Positions 1-10,500 of a stretch of DNA of 64,000 bases are shown here, in pieces. The position numbers and the translations under genes were made by a program. The stretch covers positions 639,142-703,141 of the forward strand of contig CAJNDT010002868.1 in NCBI GenBank assembly GCA_905221615.1, in the 5' to 3' direction. Under the pieces are notes generated by a model. That model ran no database searches. It was given only the letters and a program-made list of their open reading frames with translations, and was not told where the DNA came from. Every line of letters starts with the position of its first letter. Positions within the stretch are counted from its first letter, which is position 1. This DNA comes from Symbiodinium sp. CCMP2592. Taxonomy: Eukaryota > Sar > Dinophyceae > Suessiales > Symbiodiniaceae.

Positions 1-2520
1 GAAACTCTAGAACCAAAGGTCTCACTCGACACCTTGAGGCAGATGTTTTCACCGGCTTTTGGGGCACTGGGCATCCGCAGAACCTGCTACACCCTCAAGC
101 CGCAGGTTAACAAATCCGAGCGCCTCCTATGCCACCCCTGACCCTCAAAGGACTTCTAATCTTCCCTTATTTCAGTGTTAGTGGGCTCTTGCCGGTCTGT
201 GTCTTTGGGAGTTTGCTTTAAGTCGTCAATACACCACACAAATGCTGAATTGTGCTACTGCCACTGACGGTATAGCTGCTACACTACCATGACGACTGGT
301 GGTGCTGCTACTAATCCTGCGAGGGCGTCGACGACGAGTGACGACGACTGCACTGCTCCTCGTGCGGCTGCCACTGCCACTACCACGCCTACGACGATAA
401 CTACCATAGTATGTGCCACGAATAAATTGTTAAACATGCAGATCACGCATCTTTTGCTTTGAACTCCTAAACCGTAAAGCTAGGCACAGAGCCCCAGACG
501 ACAAACAGGCATGGATTCCCGCGAATGCCCGCGATTCTGCATGTCAAAAGGCGGCTGGGATCTTGCAAATTTTCGGAAGACTCGGCAGCCTTCGTTGTGG
601 TTTGGTAAGAGGGAGCTGTACAGCATGGTTGAACCAAGTTGGCTGGAGCGCGACGAAGGCGTGCGTTTTCATGGCCTAAGGGCCAGAACTATGCCCCTAT
701 TCTGAAGGGGCCCTGCACGGACCCGAAGTGCAAAGAAGGCCCTGAACGCTTTCAGCCCTGCGCAAGGATGCTGCGCTTTGCTCTTCGAATCTAACATGAA
801 TAAACCAGAGTCAAAGCTCCAAGCCTAGGTCCCTCAAACCAAGCAGAAACCCAGCAACCCCAGAACGCAAATTTAGGAGGCACCCGACACGGCACCAGTA
901 ACTTACTTCAGGTTCGGGTTTGGCGTTTGGGACGGTTTGGGGTTACTCTCAGAATCTCGACAGGTGCTCCAATCAATGCCCAAAGGCACAATAATCCAAA
1001 CACTCAGCAGGTCAGCCTGCGCAACTAAAATTGTGACGCCTTGCGTCTTCACTCCCGATGATACCAAGATGCCAAAACGTTATGTATCCGGAGATCTTGT
1101 TCTCGGTGTCCAGAACCTTGCACCAAGATCCGATCTCTGGACAGGCTTGGACATGTCTGCGATCATTGAGCTTCGGTTGCGTTTGTGCCCGGCTGAGGAT
1201 ACCGTTTATGATCCCGAGAGGCTTCAGCATGGCTTCATGTGGGAATTTGGGATATCGGATGGGGGGTGTTTCCAGGGTTTCGAGTTCTAGGAGCTTGGGC
1301 TGCTTCTTTCATTTGATACTAGAAAACTCTGGTCGCCAACCCCGGACGCAACAACGCCCTAGCCTTGGAACACTGCGGCCTTCGGGCCCTGCAGCCCTCC
1401 ACGGAACCTAGTGGCTGAAGCAGGATTTAGGATGGCAAATGTGTAGAGGTGTAGGGTCTATGGGGCTTTTAGGATCTTTAGGGTTCAGACCTCGAACCAG
1501 CCGTTGCGCCGCAGCAAATCCGCCTTGCCATGAGAAACGTCCAAACAGACCCCATCCGAGTATTCGAGGATCCATTGTTCCAACCATCATGACGTCCACG
1601 CGGACCCCATCATCTATGGGCCAACCCTGACTACGTCCATCAGACCCCATCCCAGTACCAGGACATCCATGGGCCAACCATGACAACATCCGCTCAGCCT
1701 CCTCCCAGTTCCATAGCATCCATGAGCCAGACGTGATAACGTCTACTCAGACTCCTAGCCAGGAAGCTTTCACGTCTATCATGGTCTTGCACAAGTGCAA
1801 CCTGACCAAACAGCAGGTCAAGACCCCATGCAGGAGCAAGACCTGGAGCATTCTGCTGTCAATGAAAAAGAGCCCGTGGTCGACTCTCTAGAAACTCAGA
1901 CAAAATCATAATGGGTGCCTTTGGCCTGATATATGCGCTGCCGCTGCAAATGCCCAAACTCTTCCAATTGTTCATGAGGTTCCACGCCTGCATGTCCGAT
2001 CCTGGATGCAAAACTATTCCCTTGCAAAAGCGAGCTCCAAAGTGCAGTGCTGCCATTTCAGTGCAAGGTCACACGGGTTGGGTTGGAGCACGGAGTGTGC
2101 CAAGTTCGAACATTAACGGTTCCCTTAAGGAGGCATGAGGAAATTGAACATCAAAGGAAACGGCTGCAGCTCGGCATCACGTCGCATTTGGGCGTCTAGA
2201 CTGAGGTTTGGGTAGTTCCCCGCCGACTAATCTCAAGCAACCAGGAAACAAAGGGATGCCACCCGAGGGAGTGTTGTAATCTGGTGTCTACGTTCAGGGT
2301 CTTCTTATGTAGCTAAATGTCAACAAGGCTCTCTTGAAAACTCACAAGAAAAAATGATAACAGATGATATCTTGAGCCCGAGCTCCCTGAAATACCAAGC
2401 CGGGCCCGACACTCCAAGGACATCGACAAGAAAGGCGCAAATCTTGCACTTTTGGGCTTCTGGAATTTTGGCTTCCTTCTAGGGCTTAAAGTTGGTACTG
2501 TAGATTTTTAAAGAACTAGA
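1..2520. other. Spacer with no resolved gene
   Basis: No exon with convincing splice sites was found here. The longest non-repetitive open frame (937-1290, +, 117 codons) overlaps comparable open frames in another + frame and on the - strand, so it is not called. The sequence is a mosaic of short fuzzy words such as CCCTGAA and GGGTTT, typical of the rest of the spacer DNA. Confidence 0.5.
245..415. repeat. Degenerate triplet repeat (CTA/ACG/GCT)
   Basis: Triplets such as CTA, CTG, ACG, CCA and GAC follow one another in loose register without long perfect runs. It looks like an old, decayed member of the same triplet microsatellite family that forms large blocks further along the window. Confidence 0.6.
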
Positions 2521-2975
2521 AAAGATAGATCGATAGATTGTATAGGTTTGATCAGATTAACGTAATAGCTGAGATCGATCGATCGTGAGGAAGTTACTTA
2601 GTTTCATAGAAAGATAGATAGACAGGAACGCAGATAAAGACATAGATCGATAGATTGCTAGAGCAGCTAGGCAGGCAGGTAGGTAAATAAGCAGATGCAA
2701 GTAGGTAGATGGAGACATAGATAGATAGGAATGTCGGGTGATAGACAGATAGATACTGCGACAGATCGATAGATCGTTATGTTGATACTTAGACACAACG
2801 ACAGACAGATAAATTAGTGGGAAACAGATACAAGCAGGCAAGGGGAAAGAGAGATAGGTAAGTAGCTAGGTGGATCGACAAGACCGGTAGATCCAGATGG
2901 TCGATAGACCGACAGACCGGAGAGCTAGATAGATGGATGGATACGTATAGTTCGGATGGATGGATAGATAGAAAG
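2521..2975. repeat. Compound GATA/CAGA tetranucleotide repeat
   Basis: About 450 bp of imperfect GATA, GATC, GACA and CAGG-type tetramers. The repeat gives Ser/Ile/Tyr-rich antisense open frames that should not be read as proteins. Confidence 0.85.
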
Positions 2976-3197
2976 GTTCTTAGTGCCACTGACGAGCGGG
3001 ATCAGTGGCCGTTACAATTAGCAGTGATGCTGCTGATGGTGTACAGGGATCAGTGGCCACTAATCTCTTTCATTTTTGTTTTAAACACCCCCCTAATAAT
3101 TTTAATAAAAGCACATTGGGGCGAATCCTCCCGAAACCATCCCTGCCCTTTAAAACCTGTTGGGGATTACGGGGGAGGGTTTCAAGGCTCCAAATAC

Positions 3198-3440
3198 CGT
3201 CAGAGCACAGCAAGAGCGAGAGCAACAGCAAGAGCAGGAGCAAGAGCAGGGGCAAGAGCAAAAGCTGAGCATCAGCAAGAGCAGCAGCAAGTGTAAAGCA
3301 AAAGCAAGAGCGGGAGTCAGGGCAAGAGCAGGAGCAAAAGAGGGAGCAACAGGAAGAGCAGGAGCAGGCGCAAGAGACGCAGCAGAAGCTGGAGCAAAAG
3401 CCGGCGCGGGAGCAAGAGCAGGAGCAAGAGCACGACCCCT
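3198..3440 (+). repeat. Degenerate AGCAAG/AGCAGG hexamer minisatellite
   Basis: Roughly 240 bp of purine-rich hexamers (AGCAAG, AGCAGG, AGCGGG) in imperfect tandem. All three + frames stay partly open, giving Glu/Gln-, Ala/Arg- or Lys/Ser-rich peptides. With no splice context this is best treated as a minisatellite, not a gene. Confidence 0.7.
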
Positions 3441-3619
3441 CAAAAGTGGCAGTATAGATAAAATCAGTGATACCTCCAATTCACAAACACTTTCAGAGTT
3501 TCTATTGCGGGGGGTCCGTTTAATGTTGGGGGGGAAGGGATTACAATTAGCAGTGACGCAACTGGTGCTACCAGGAATTGGCAGTTCTGGCAAAACAAAT
3601 GAATGGCAGTGTTAGTCCT

Positions 3620-3774
3620 ACTTTACTACTACACTACTGCTGCTACTGCTACTGCTACTGCTACTGCTACTACTACTACTACTACTACTGCTACTACTGC
3701 TACTTCTACTACTTCTACTTCTACGACTACTACGACTACTACTACCACTACTACCACTACTACTACTACTATAG

Positions 3775-3850
<76 letters not shown>

Positions 3851-3875
3851 GCTAGTACTACTATTACTACTACTG

Positions 3876-3919
<44 letters not shown>

Positions 3920-4570
3920 GCTACTGCTACTGTTACTAGTACCAGTACCACCTACTAACTACCCACTACTTACTAACTACTACCTACTAGCTACTACCGA
4001 CTAACGACCAACAACCAACTACCAAGTACCTACTGCTACGACTACTATTACTACTACTACTTGCTACTACAACTACCATGTCTACCATGACTACTACCAC
4101 GTCTACGACCGCTACCACGACCGCGACCACTACCACTGCCGCGACCACCGCTACCACTACCACTGCCGCGGCCACCACTGCCACTACCGCTACGACCACT
4201 ACTACTTCTACGGCTACTACTACCACTACTACTACTGCTACTACTGCTACTACCACTACTACGTACTCCCTACTACGTACTACCTTCTACCTACGACTAC
4301 TACTACTACTACTGCTACTGCTACTGCTACTGCTACTGCTACTGCTACTGCTACTGCTACTTACTACTACCACGACTACTGCTGCTGCTGCTACTACTAC
4401 GACGACTACTACTACCACTACTATTGTACTACTATCGCTACGGCTACTGCTACCGCTACCGCTACCACTGCCACGGCTGCCACTGCTACTGCTACAACTC
4501 TTGTTTTTTGGCAACTACCGCTACTGCTCCTACCACCCCGACTACCACCACGACCGCTACCACTACTTTC
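3620..4570. repeat. Large (ACT/TAC)n triplet microsatellite block
   Basis: About 950 bp dominated by the triplet ACT (TAC, CTA in other registers), with perfect stretches around 3770-3850 and more degenerate CCG/ACC-containing stretches at 4090-4570. Open frames across it code only for Tyr, Thr or Leu runs (+) or Val/Ser runs (-). Confidence 0.95.
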
Positions 4571-4859
4571 GAAACCTGCTTGGTGTTCTGTTGGTGCAGA
4601 AGTCTTGATATCCCTATTTGTGATGGGGTCACCAGGCTTTGAATGCCGCTGCGGGGCGACTATGTTGAATGCAGCGGCATGGTCCCACTCTCAGCTACGG
4701 CAGTTTCAGCGGGGTCCCCAAAATTGAAGGCCTGGAAGCCCAAAAGGCCTCTCTCCAGACTGCGAGGTTTGAATGCAGCGGTGGCAAACACTAACCGTGC
4801 AGTCGCATCAGGAGTTGTACTAGTCGTCCTCCTCGTTTTCGTCCTCGTGTTCGTCGTCG

Positions 4860-4873
4860 TCCTCGTTTGTGTA

Positions 4874-4928
<55 letters not shown>

Positions 4929-5005
4929 GGTGGTGGTGGCGGTGGCGGCGGTGGCGGTGGTGTTGGTGTTGGTGTTGGTGTTGGTGTTGTTGTTGTTCTT
5001 CTTCT
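4860..5005. repeat. (TTG)n-(GGT)n-(TGGTGT)n compound microsatellite
   Basis: Perfect TTG triplets (about 4880-4912) change into GGT/GGC triplets, then into a TGGTGT hexamer array, then TTC. It directly adjoins the CTG tract that follows, so several triplet arrays have grown side by side. Confidence 0.95.
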
Positions 5006-5009
5006 TCTT

Positions 5010-5190
5010 CTTGCTGCTTCTGCTGCTGGTGCAGCTGCTGCTGCTGCTGCTACTATTCCTGCAGCTGCTGTTGCTGCTTCTGCTGCTGCTGCTGCTGCTA
5101 TTGCTATGGCTAGTGCTACTGCTGCTGCTTCTGCTACTGCTATTGCTGCTACTTTTGCTTCTACTTTTGCTGCTGCTATTGCTGCTGCTA

Positions 5191-5232
<42 letters not shown>

Positions 5233-5388
5233 CTACTGCTATTGCTGCTGCTGCTGCTGCTGCTGCTATTGCTGCTGCTGCTGCTGCTGCTGCTATTGCT
5301 GCTGCTGCTGCTATTGCTGCTGCTGCTGCTGCTGCTATTGCTGCTGCTGTTGCTGCTATTGCTGCTATTGCTGCTGCTGCTGCTGCCA

Positions 5389-5438
<50 letters not shown>

Positions 5439-5454
5439 ATTGCTGCTGCTGCTA

Positions 5455-5501
<47 letters not shown>

Positions 5502-5997
5502 ATTGCTGCTGCTGCTGCTATTGCTGCTGCTGCTGCTGCTATTGCTGCTGCTGCTGCTGCTATTGCTGCTGCTGCTGCTGCTGCTATTGCTGCTGCTGCT
5601 GCTGCTATTGCTGCTGCTGCTGCTATTGCTGCTGCTGCTGCTGCTGCTGCTATTGCTGCTGCTGCTGCTGCTATTGCTGCTGCTGCTGCTGCTGCTATTG
5701 CTGCTGCTGCTGCTGCTATTGCTGCTGCTGCTATTGCTGCTGCTGCTGCTGCTGCTATTGCTGCTGCTGCTGCTGCTGCTGCTGCTATTGCTGCTGCTGC
5801 TGCTATTGCTGCTGCTGCTATTGCTGCTGCTGCTATTGCTGCTGCTGCTGCTATTGCTGCTGCTGCTGCTATTGCTGCTGCTGCTGCTGATGCTGCTGCT
5901 ATTGCTGCTGCTGCTATTGCTGCTGCTGCTATTGCTGCTGCTGCTATTGCTGCTGCTGCTGCTGCTATTGCTGCTGCTGCTATTGCTGCTGCTGCTA

Positions 5998-6050
<53 letters not shown>

Positions 6051-6146
6051 ATTGCTGCTGCCGCCGCCGCCGCCGCCGCTGCTGCTGCTGCTGCTGCTTC
6101 TATTGCTGTTGTGGTCGGGGAGCAATGGTTGTGGTGCTGGTGCTGG

Positions 6147-6189
<43 letters not shown>

Positions 6190-6207
6190 GCTGCTGCTGC
6201 TGCTGCC
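5010..6207. repeat. 1.2 kb interrupted CTG/CAG repeat
   Basis: Close to 400 consecutive triplets of the GCT/CTG type on the + strand (CAG on the - strand). The run is broken mainly by single ATT triplets placed every 4-9 units, plus rare GTT, GAT, CCG and ACT. All frames are open for over 440 codons and translate to poly-Leu, poly-Ala/Ile, poly-Ser/Asn and similar; none has splice sites, a plausible start or non-repeat flanks, so they are artefacts. CTG/CAG tracts of this size form hairpins and are unstable in other eukaryotes. Confidence 0.97.
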
Positions 6208-9007
6208 GCCTAAGTTTGGGTATGCCGAATTCAGTCATTCAGGGTTTGCGAGTTTGAATGCTCCAAAATACAAAGCCAGAGATTCCAAGACCCATGCCGC
6301 AGTTGCAAGATGTGTGAGGCAGCGCAGGCTTCCCCGGCGCAGTGTTCTGCTCGACTTCACGGCGAAGGTGCTGACAACGCGACTTCAGGGTTTGATGTCT
6401 TAGGTTCTGGATCCAGCACCTTTGCCATTTTAGAGTTTTAAGCTTTTCTTTCGGCGGTCTTCAAAGATCTAGACGATCTTCATGTGAAGGAGGTGTAGTG
6501 CAACGAACAGAACAAGACCCATAACATCCATACCATACAGTTTTCAGTCGTAATTGGTTTCGGCTCGTCCGCCTCGGTTCGGCCGCAGGTGAAGATGTAG
6601 TCGAGTCAAGCACCGCCAGACGAGCACAAAAAGGGGTTTGGGGATATCTGGAGCAGCGGAATGGGCGGAAGGGCGGTGGGGGGGTTCCCTGGTGAAGAGG
6701 GGAGCAGGGGTCCCAGTGAAAGGCAACCGCAGTTACGGAACTACCTGGCATTTCACGCACAGTACCCGGCGAAATCATGGCAGAGAATGGCCAGACCATG
6801 GCATCTGACAGACAGGATTCAAGCAGAGACGGGGATGCAACCTACGGTTGCATGGGCACAGGAAGGAGAGGTTAAGCCAACTAAGCTGCCCCCCTTCAAT
6901 GCGGTTGTTGAATAATGAATAATGAGCAGGGCAGTGTAACTCTTATCTTCTCGAGGTTGCGATCGACTCCCCTCGATGCAGGATCTTTGGCATGAAACTG
7001 AGCCAGTTAGTCTTGACACTTCAGTCCTTGGTGATCCCTTGCTATTATTCTGTTGTTATACTGATGATCGCAGTCACTGTGAGGGCTACTGTATTTAAAC
7101 AATGTAAGTTCAACTGACATGCAGATGCACAGTCCTAAACTCCTAAATCCTATTGACCGTGAGCTCACGGAGACCAAAAGTCCTGAAGCCGGAGGCCATA
7201 CGGTTGTGACCCACACAGGGTCTTGGGGCTGGGATTGTTCACACCTTGAAGAGCTTCGATTTCACCTTCCAGCTCGTGTCGGCCTTGAAGGTGACTCTAC
7301 ATCTTGCCGCTTGCTCGGCAGCCGAAACCTACAAATGGGTACAATGGGCCTTTATCCTTTTCTCTCCCACAGCATGCAAGTCCTGCTGCCTTCAAAGCAT
7401 AAAGCCCAGGCGTGCGACAAATTGAATACGAAACTCCCAGCGTTGCGACAATCCCAACAGCCCCGTTCGAATCGTGTCTCCACTCGTGAAGCACAAGCCT
7501 TCCAAGACTTCAATTTTGTATGCCGAGGATTCTGGTCTTCCGATACGCCGGCCACTTCGAGCATGGGGGACTTCCCAAATCTCGAGTGGGAGTTTCGGCC
7601 CGTATGTAGTGTTAAGGGCTTTTGGGGATTCGGTGGTTCAGGTGCCGCGAGGGTGGGCGGGCAGGGAGAGAGCATTTCTGCCCGCTTAAGTGAAGAGGTC
7701 ACTGTGGATAGGTTACGGAGGAGGGCTCGACACCGCTTCGGTCGGGGTCGAGGCGAACTAGAGGGGGAGCTTTTGGGGTGTGGCCATGGAGTTGAGAAGT
7801 TTCGAGGCCTTTCCGCACACGTGTGGTGGGACTTTGGCGGTTCACAGGTGTATCATGCAGTTTTCAGCGGACTAAGTAGTATGAGTCTGAGTATCATCAT
7901 GACAAGTGGGGCCACTGGCATGTTTACCAATGTTGGCTGCCACGAAGAAACTCTACATGCCCTTGATCTATGGGTTAATGCTCGGGTTGAAAACGTGGGT
8001 TGCCTGTTCCCCTCTAGTTCAGCCTTTCCCACGGTGTTTTTCATGTGGGATTGAGGGCTTGTTATTTCATTAGGGGTCGGAAATCAGGAGCCAATCTGCC
8101 CGGAGGCAAGCCCTCGATCCCAGTAGCCCCTTACGGTAAGGATGCCTGCGCAAACAATGGTGGAAATCTCATCTGCCTTGCACCCACTGCTTGGGTTGAG
8201 TTTTGTTTCGGACCCGGGTGAAGGGCCCAGGCTTCTCTTATGTATCGTTTTTGGGGAACCATGCGAGATCCTACACAGAAGCAGCCCTTTCAATTGTGAG
8301 CTCCTCTAAGGAACAGCAAGCTCCTATGCACTACAGACTACAGTGACTACAGGCTGGCCATCAATCGCGCACGCCAATCCCTCTTTCATGCCCAGGAACT
8401 TTTTGAATCTAGCCACCCCCGGCCTCTGAATGTTGAATCCTACTTCAATCCTACTCAGCTAGGCCTTTACACGTAAAGCTCGCGACCCTTGCACTCCAAG
8501 GAATTAATGACCATGACCGGGACTACATGATGTCCGTCGCCCTGGGGCTCCTTAACGGAGCTTCTTTTTTTGTCCCGGGATGCTGGATGTTAATGTTAAG
8601 ATCTACCTGTAGTGCCTATGCTATACCAGACTGTACCATGCGGCTTTGCTACGGTATACCGTGCACCAGCAGAGCATACTACAAGATGATGGCAGTACTG
8701 CAGTCAATTGCTATCTACTGTACGAACTACTAATGACGTGTGATGCTCCACCATGTACCGGAAGATCTGGCTTGCAGTACTTTTCGAGGTCGCTTCAGAC
8801 TCTGATGCACGATTGCACTACCGCACATTGAACATAGTCCATAGCCGGCTCTAGTGTGTTCTGTTGTGCTCTTGCAGCATGCTGTATAATCTGCGCTCTA
8901 GTACTGCACTTGACTTTATCATTACAATCCACCGGCAACAGGGGGGCAGTTTCGGGGGAAGGGGATCAGAGGGACTGAGAGTTGCAGGCTTCAGGATAGA
9001 AATCCAG
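6208..9007. other. Spacer, possibly intronic
   Basis: Mostly fuzzy spacer words. One strong acceptor-like pyrimidine tract ending in CAG lies near 7355-7370, inside the long open frame described separately. Nothing else supports a gene. Confidence 0.4.
7119..8054 (+). CDS. Uncertain 311-codon open frame
   Basis: This is the longest open frame without simple repeats outside the 50-55 kb gene, beginning at an ATG. At this base composition a run of 311 codons without a stop is unlikely by chance. Even so, the predicted protein has no recognisable domain, no signal peptide and an odd composition (Gly/Arg-rich middle, Trp/Phe-rich patches). The segment after the acceptor-like site near 7370 reads most like protein, so a genuine exon may be embedded in a chance-open stretch. 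No function is proposed. Confidence 0.2.
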   Translation: MQMHSPKLLNPIDRELTETKSPEAGGHTVVTHTGSWGWDCSHLEELRFHLPARVGLEGDSTSCRLLGSRNLQMGTMGLYPFLSHSMQVLLPSKHKAQACDKLNTKLPALRQSQQPRSNRVSTREAQAFQDFNFVCRGFWSSDTPATSSMGDFPNLEWEFRPVCSVKGFWGFGGSGAARVGGQGESISARLSEEVTVDRLRRRARHRFGRGRGELEGELLGCGHGVEKFRGLSAHVWWDFGGSQVYHAVFSGLSSMSLSIIMTSGATGMFTNVGCHEETLHALDLWVNARVENVGCLFPSSSAFPTVFFMWD

Positions 9008-9257
9008 GCCGCGGATGTCACTTCTCGTGTTGCACTGTGCGGGTTGCCAAAAAGTGCAAGTCTGAGCCCTGCTTGTGCAAAATGCAAAAAGCAGCCGTGA
9101 CTGACGCGGTCGTTAAGCTTCTCGGGGTGCGGGTAAGCCCTATTCCGAGGCTGGGCCGCAACCCACCAATGCAGGTGGTTATGCATCGAATGGTTGGAGT
9201 TTCTGAGGTAAGTCCGTGCAGTTTGTTTTCCAGTTGCAGGAAACTCTACACTCCTAG
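9008..9257 (+). CDS. Short exons of an unknown gene, apparent 3' end
   Basis: Three exon-like pieces carry dinoflagellate-style borders. Exon 9008-9055 is preceded by a CCAG acceptor followed by G and ends at the GC donor GCAAGT; it reads AADVTSRVALCGLPKS in phase 0. Exon 9175-9207 follows ATGCAG, reads VVMHRMVGVSE in phase 0 and ends at the donor GTAAGT. A last piece after TTGCAG (9240-9257) reads ETLHS and then a TAG stop. An alternative first exon, 9055-9132 (CKSEPCLCKMQK..., donor GTAAGC), also fits the second exon in phase 0, so alternative splicing or one false exon is possible. The family is not recognised. The upstream part of the gene was not resolved. Confidence 0.4.
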
Positions 9258-9599
9258 CCCAGCTTTTGGCCGCGGACTCTGAAGTCCAACGCCCTTAACT
9301 GGTAAGTCAGGGTAATGTCATGGCCACACCGCTCTGCTGAGTCATGGGCACCACGACCACGGCTCGGTGGACTCGGACGAGGCAACGACTTCTAGCTGTG
9401 TGTTATTTGTCTGGTTTTTTGGATATCAGCGTAGGTCGTAACATCAACTGATGAAGCGTTTCATGATGATCCGTAGCATGGTGTTTCCGTAACGGTTACT
9501 TATGCCGCAGCTACTGCTTCCTAAGGCTCGTCGTGCTGCTGTTTCTTCTGCTCCTGCTGGTGCCGTTGTGCTGCTTCTGCTTCTGCTCCTACGAGAACA

Positions 9600-9688
9600 A
9601 AGAGCAGGATAGTCGTCGTCGTAGTAGTCCTACTCAGCAGTCGTGGTGGTAGTGGTAGTGGGAGTGGTAGTCATCATCATCATAGTAA

Positions 9689-9722
<34 letters not shown>

Positions 9723-9803
9723 CGTCGTCGTCGTCTTAGTAGTAGTAGTAGTAGTAGTGGTAGTAGCAGCAGCAGTAGCAGGAGTAGGAGTACGAGGAGC
9801 AGC

Positions 9804-9853
<50 letters not shown>

Positions 9854-9855
9854 TG

Positions 9856-9931
<76 letters not shown>

Positions 9932-9933
9932 TG

Positions 9934-9980
<47 letters not shown>

Positions 9981-10085
9981 CGTAGTAGTAGTAGTAGTAG
10001 TAGTAGTAGCAGTAAGTACCAGCAGCAGCCGAAGTAGGAGTAGTAGTACTCGTCGTGGTAGTAAAAGCGGCAGCAGTGGTAGTCG
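9600..10085. repeat. (TAG/AGT)n triplet microsatellite
   Basis: Nearly 500 bp of TAG triplets with scattered TGG, CGT and CAG variants; the densest part is 9800-10010. This is the complement of the CTA-type blocks elsewhere, so the repeat family occurs in both orientations. Confidence 0.95.
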
Positions 10086-10194
10086 TATGTAGTCGTAGTA
10101 TTGGTTACGGAATCATCCGTGCTGGATTCAGAATCAGCCGCTATGTTTTCTCCATCATTCCATCCACATCATTAAGGTAATCTTGATAGTAGCA

Positions 10195-10206
10195 GAAGTA
10201 GTCGTC

Positions 10207-10256
<50 letters not shown>

Positions 10257-10312
10257 TCATGGCGGTGGAAGTGGTACTGGTGGTGGTCGTAGTAGGGGTG
10301 GCAGTAGTAGTC

Positions 10313-10346
<34 letters not shown>

Positions 10347-10500
10347 GAGTAGGAGTAGGAGTCGGAGTCGGAGTCGCAGTGGGAGTCGGAGTCGCAGTAG
10401 CAGTAGACGTAGACGTAGACGTGGTCGTAGTAGTCGCCAGTGCCAGTCGTCTCGTAGTCGCGGAAGTCGTAAGTAGAAGTAGCAGCAGAGTCGTAGCATC
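10195..10500. repeat. (TAG/AGT)n with AGGAGT and GTCGGA variants
   Basis: A second TAG block about 110 bp after the first. It grades into AGGAGT, CGGAGT and ACGTAG hexamers, showing local evolution of higher-order units. Confidence 0.9.

Noticed and set aside
4791..6257. Four open frames of over 440 codons (poly-Ser/Asn, Ala/Ile, Leu, Gln-rich) across the CTG tract
   Set aside because: They exist only because every frame of a CTG repeat lacks stops; there is no start context, splice site or unique sequence supporting a protein.
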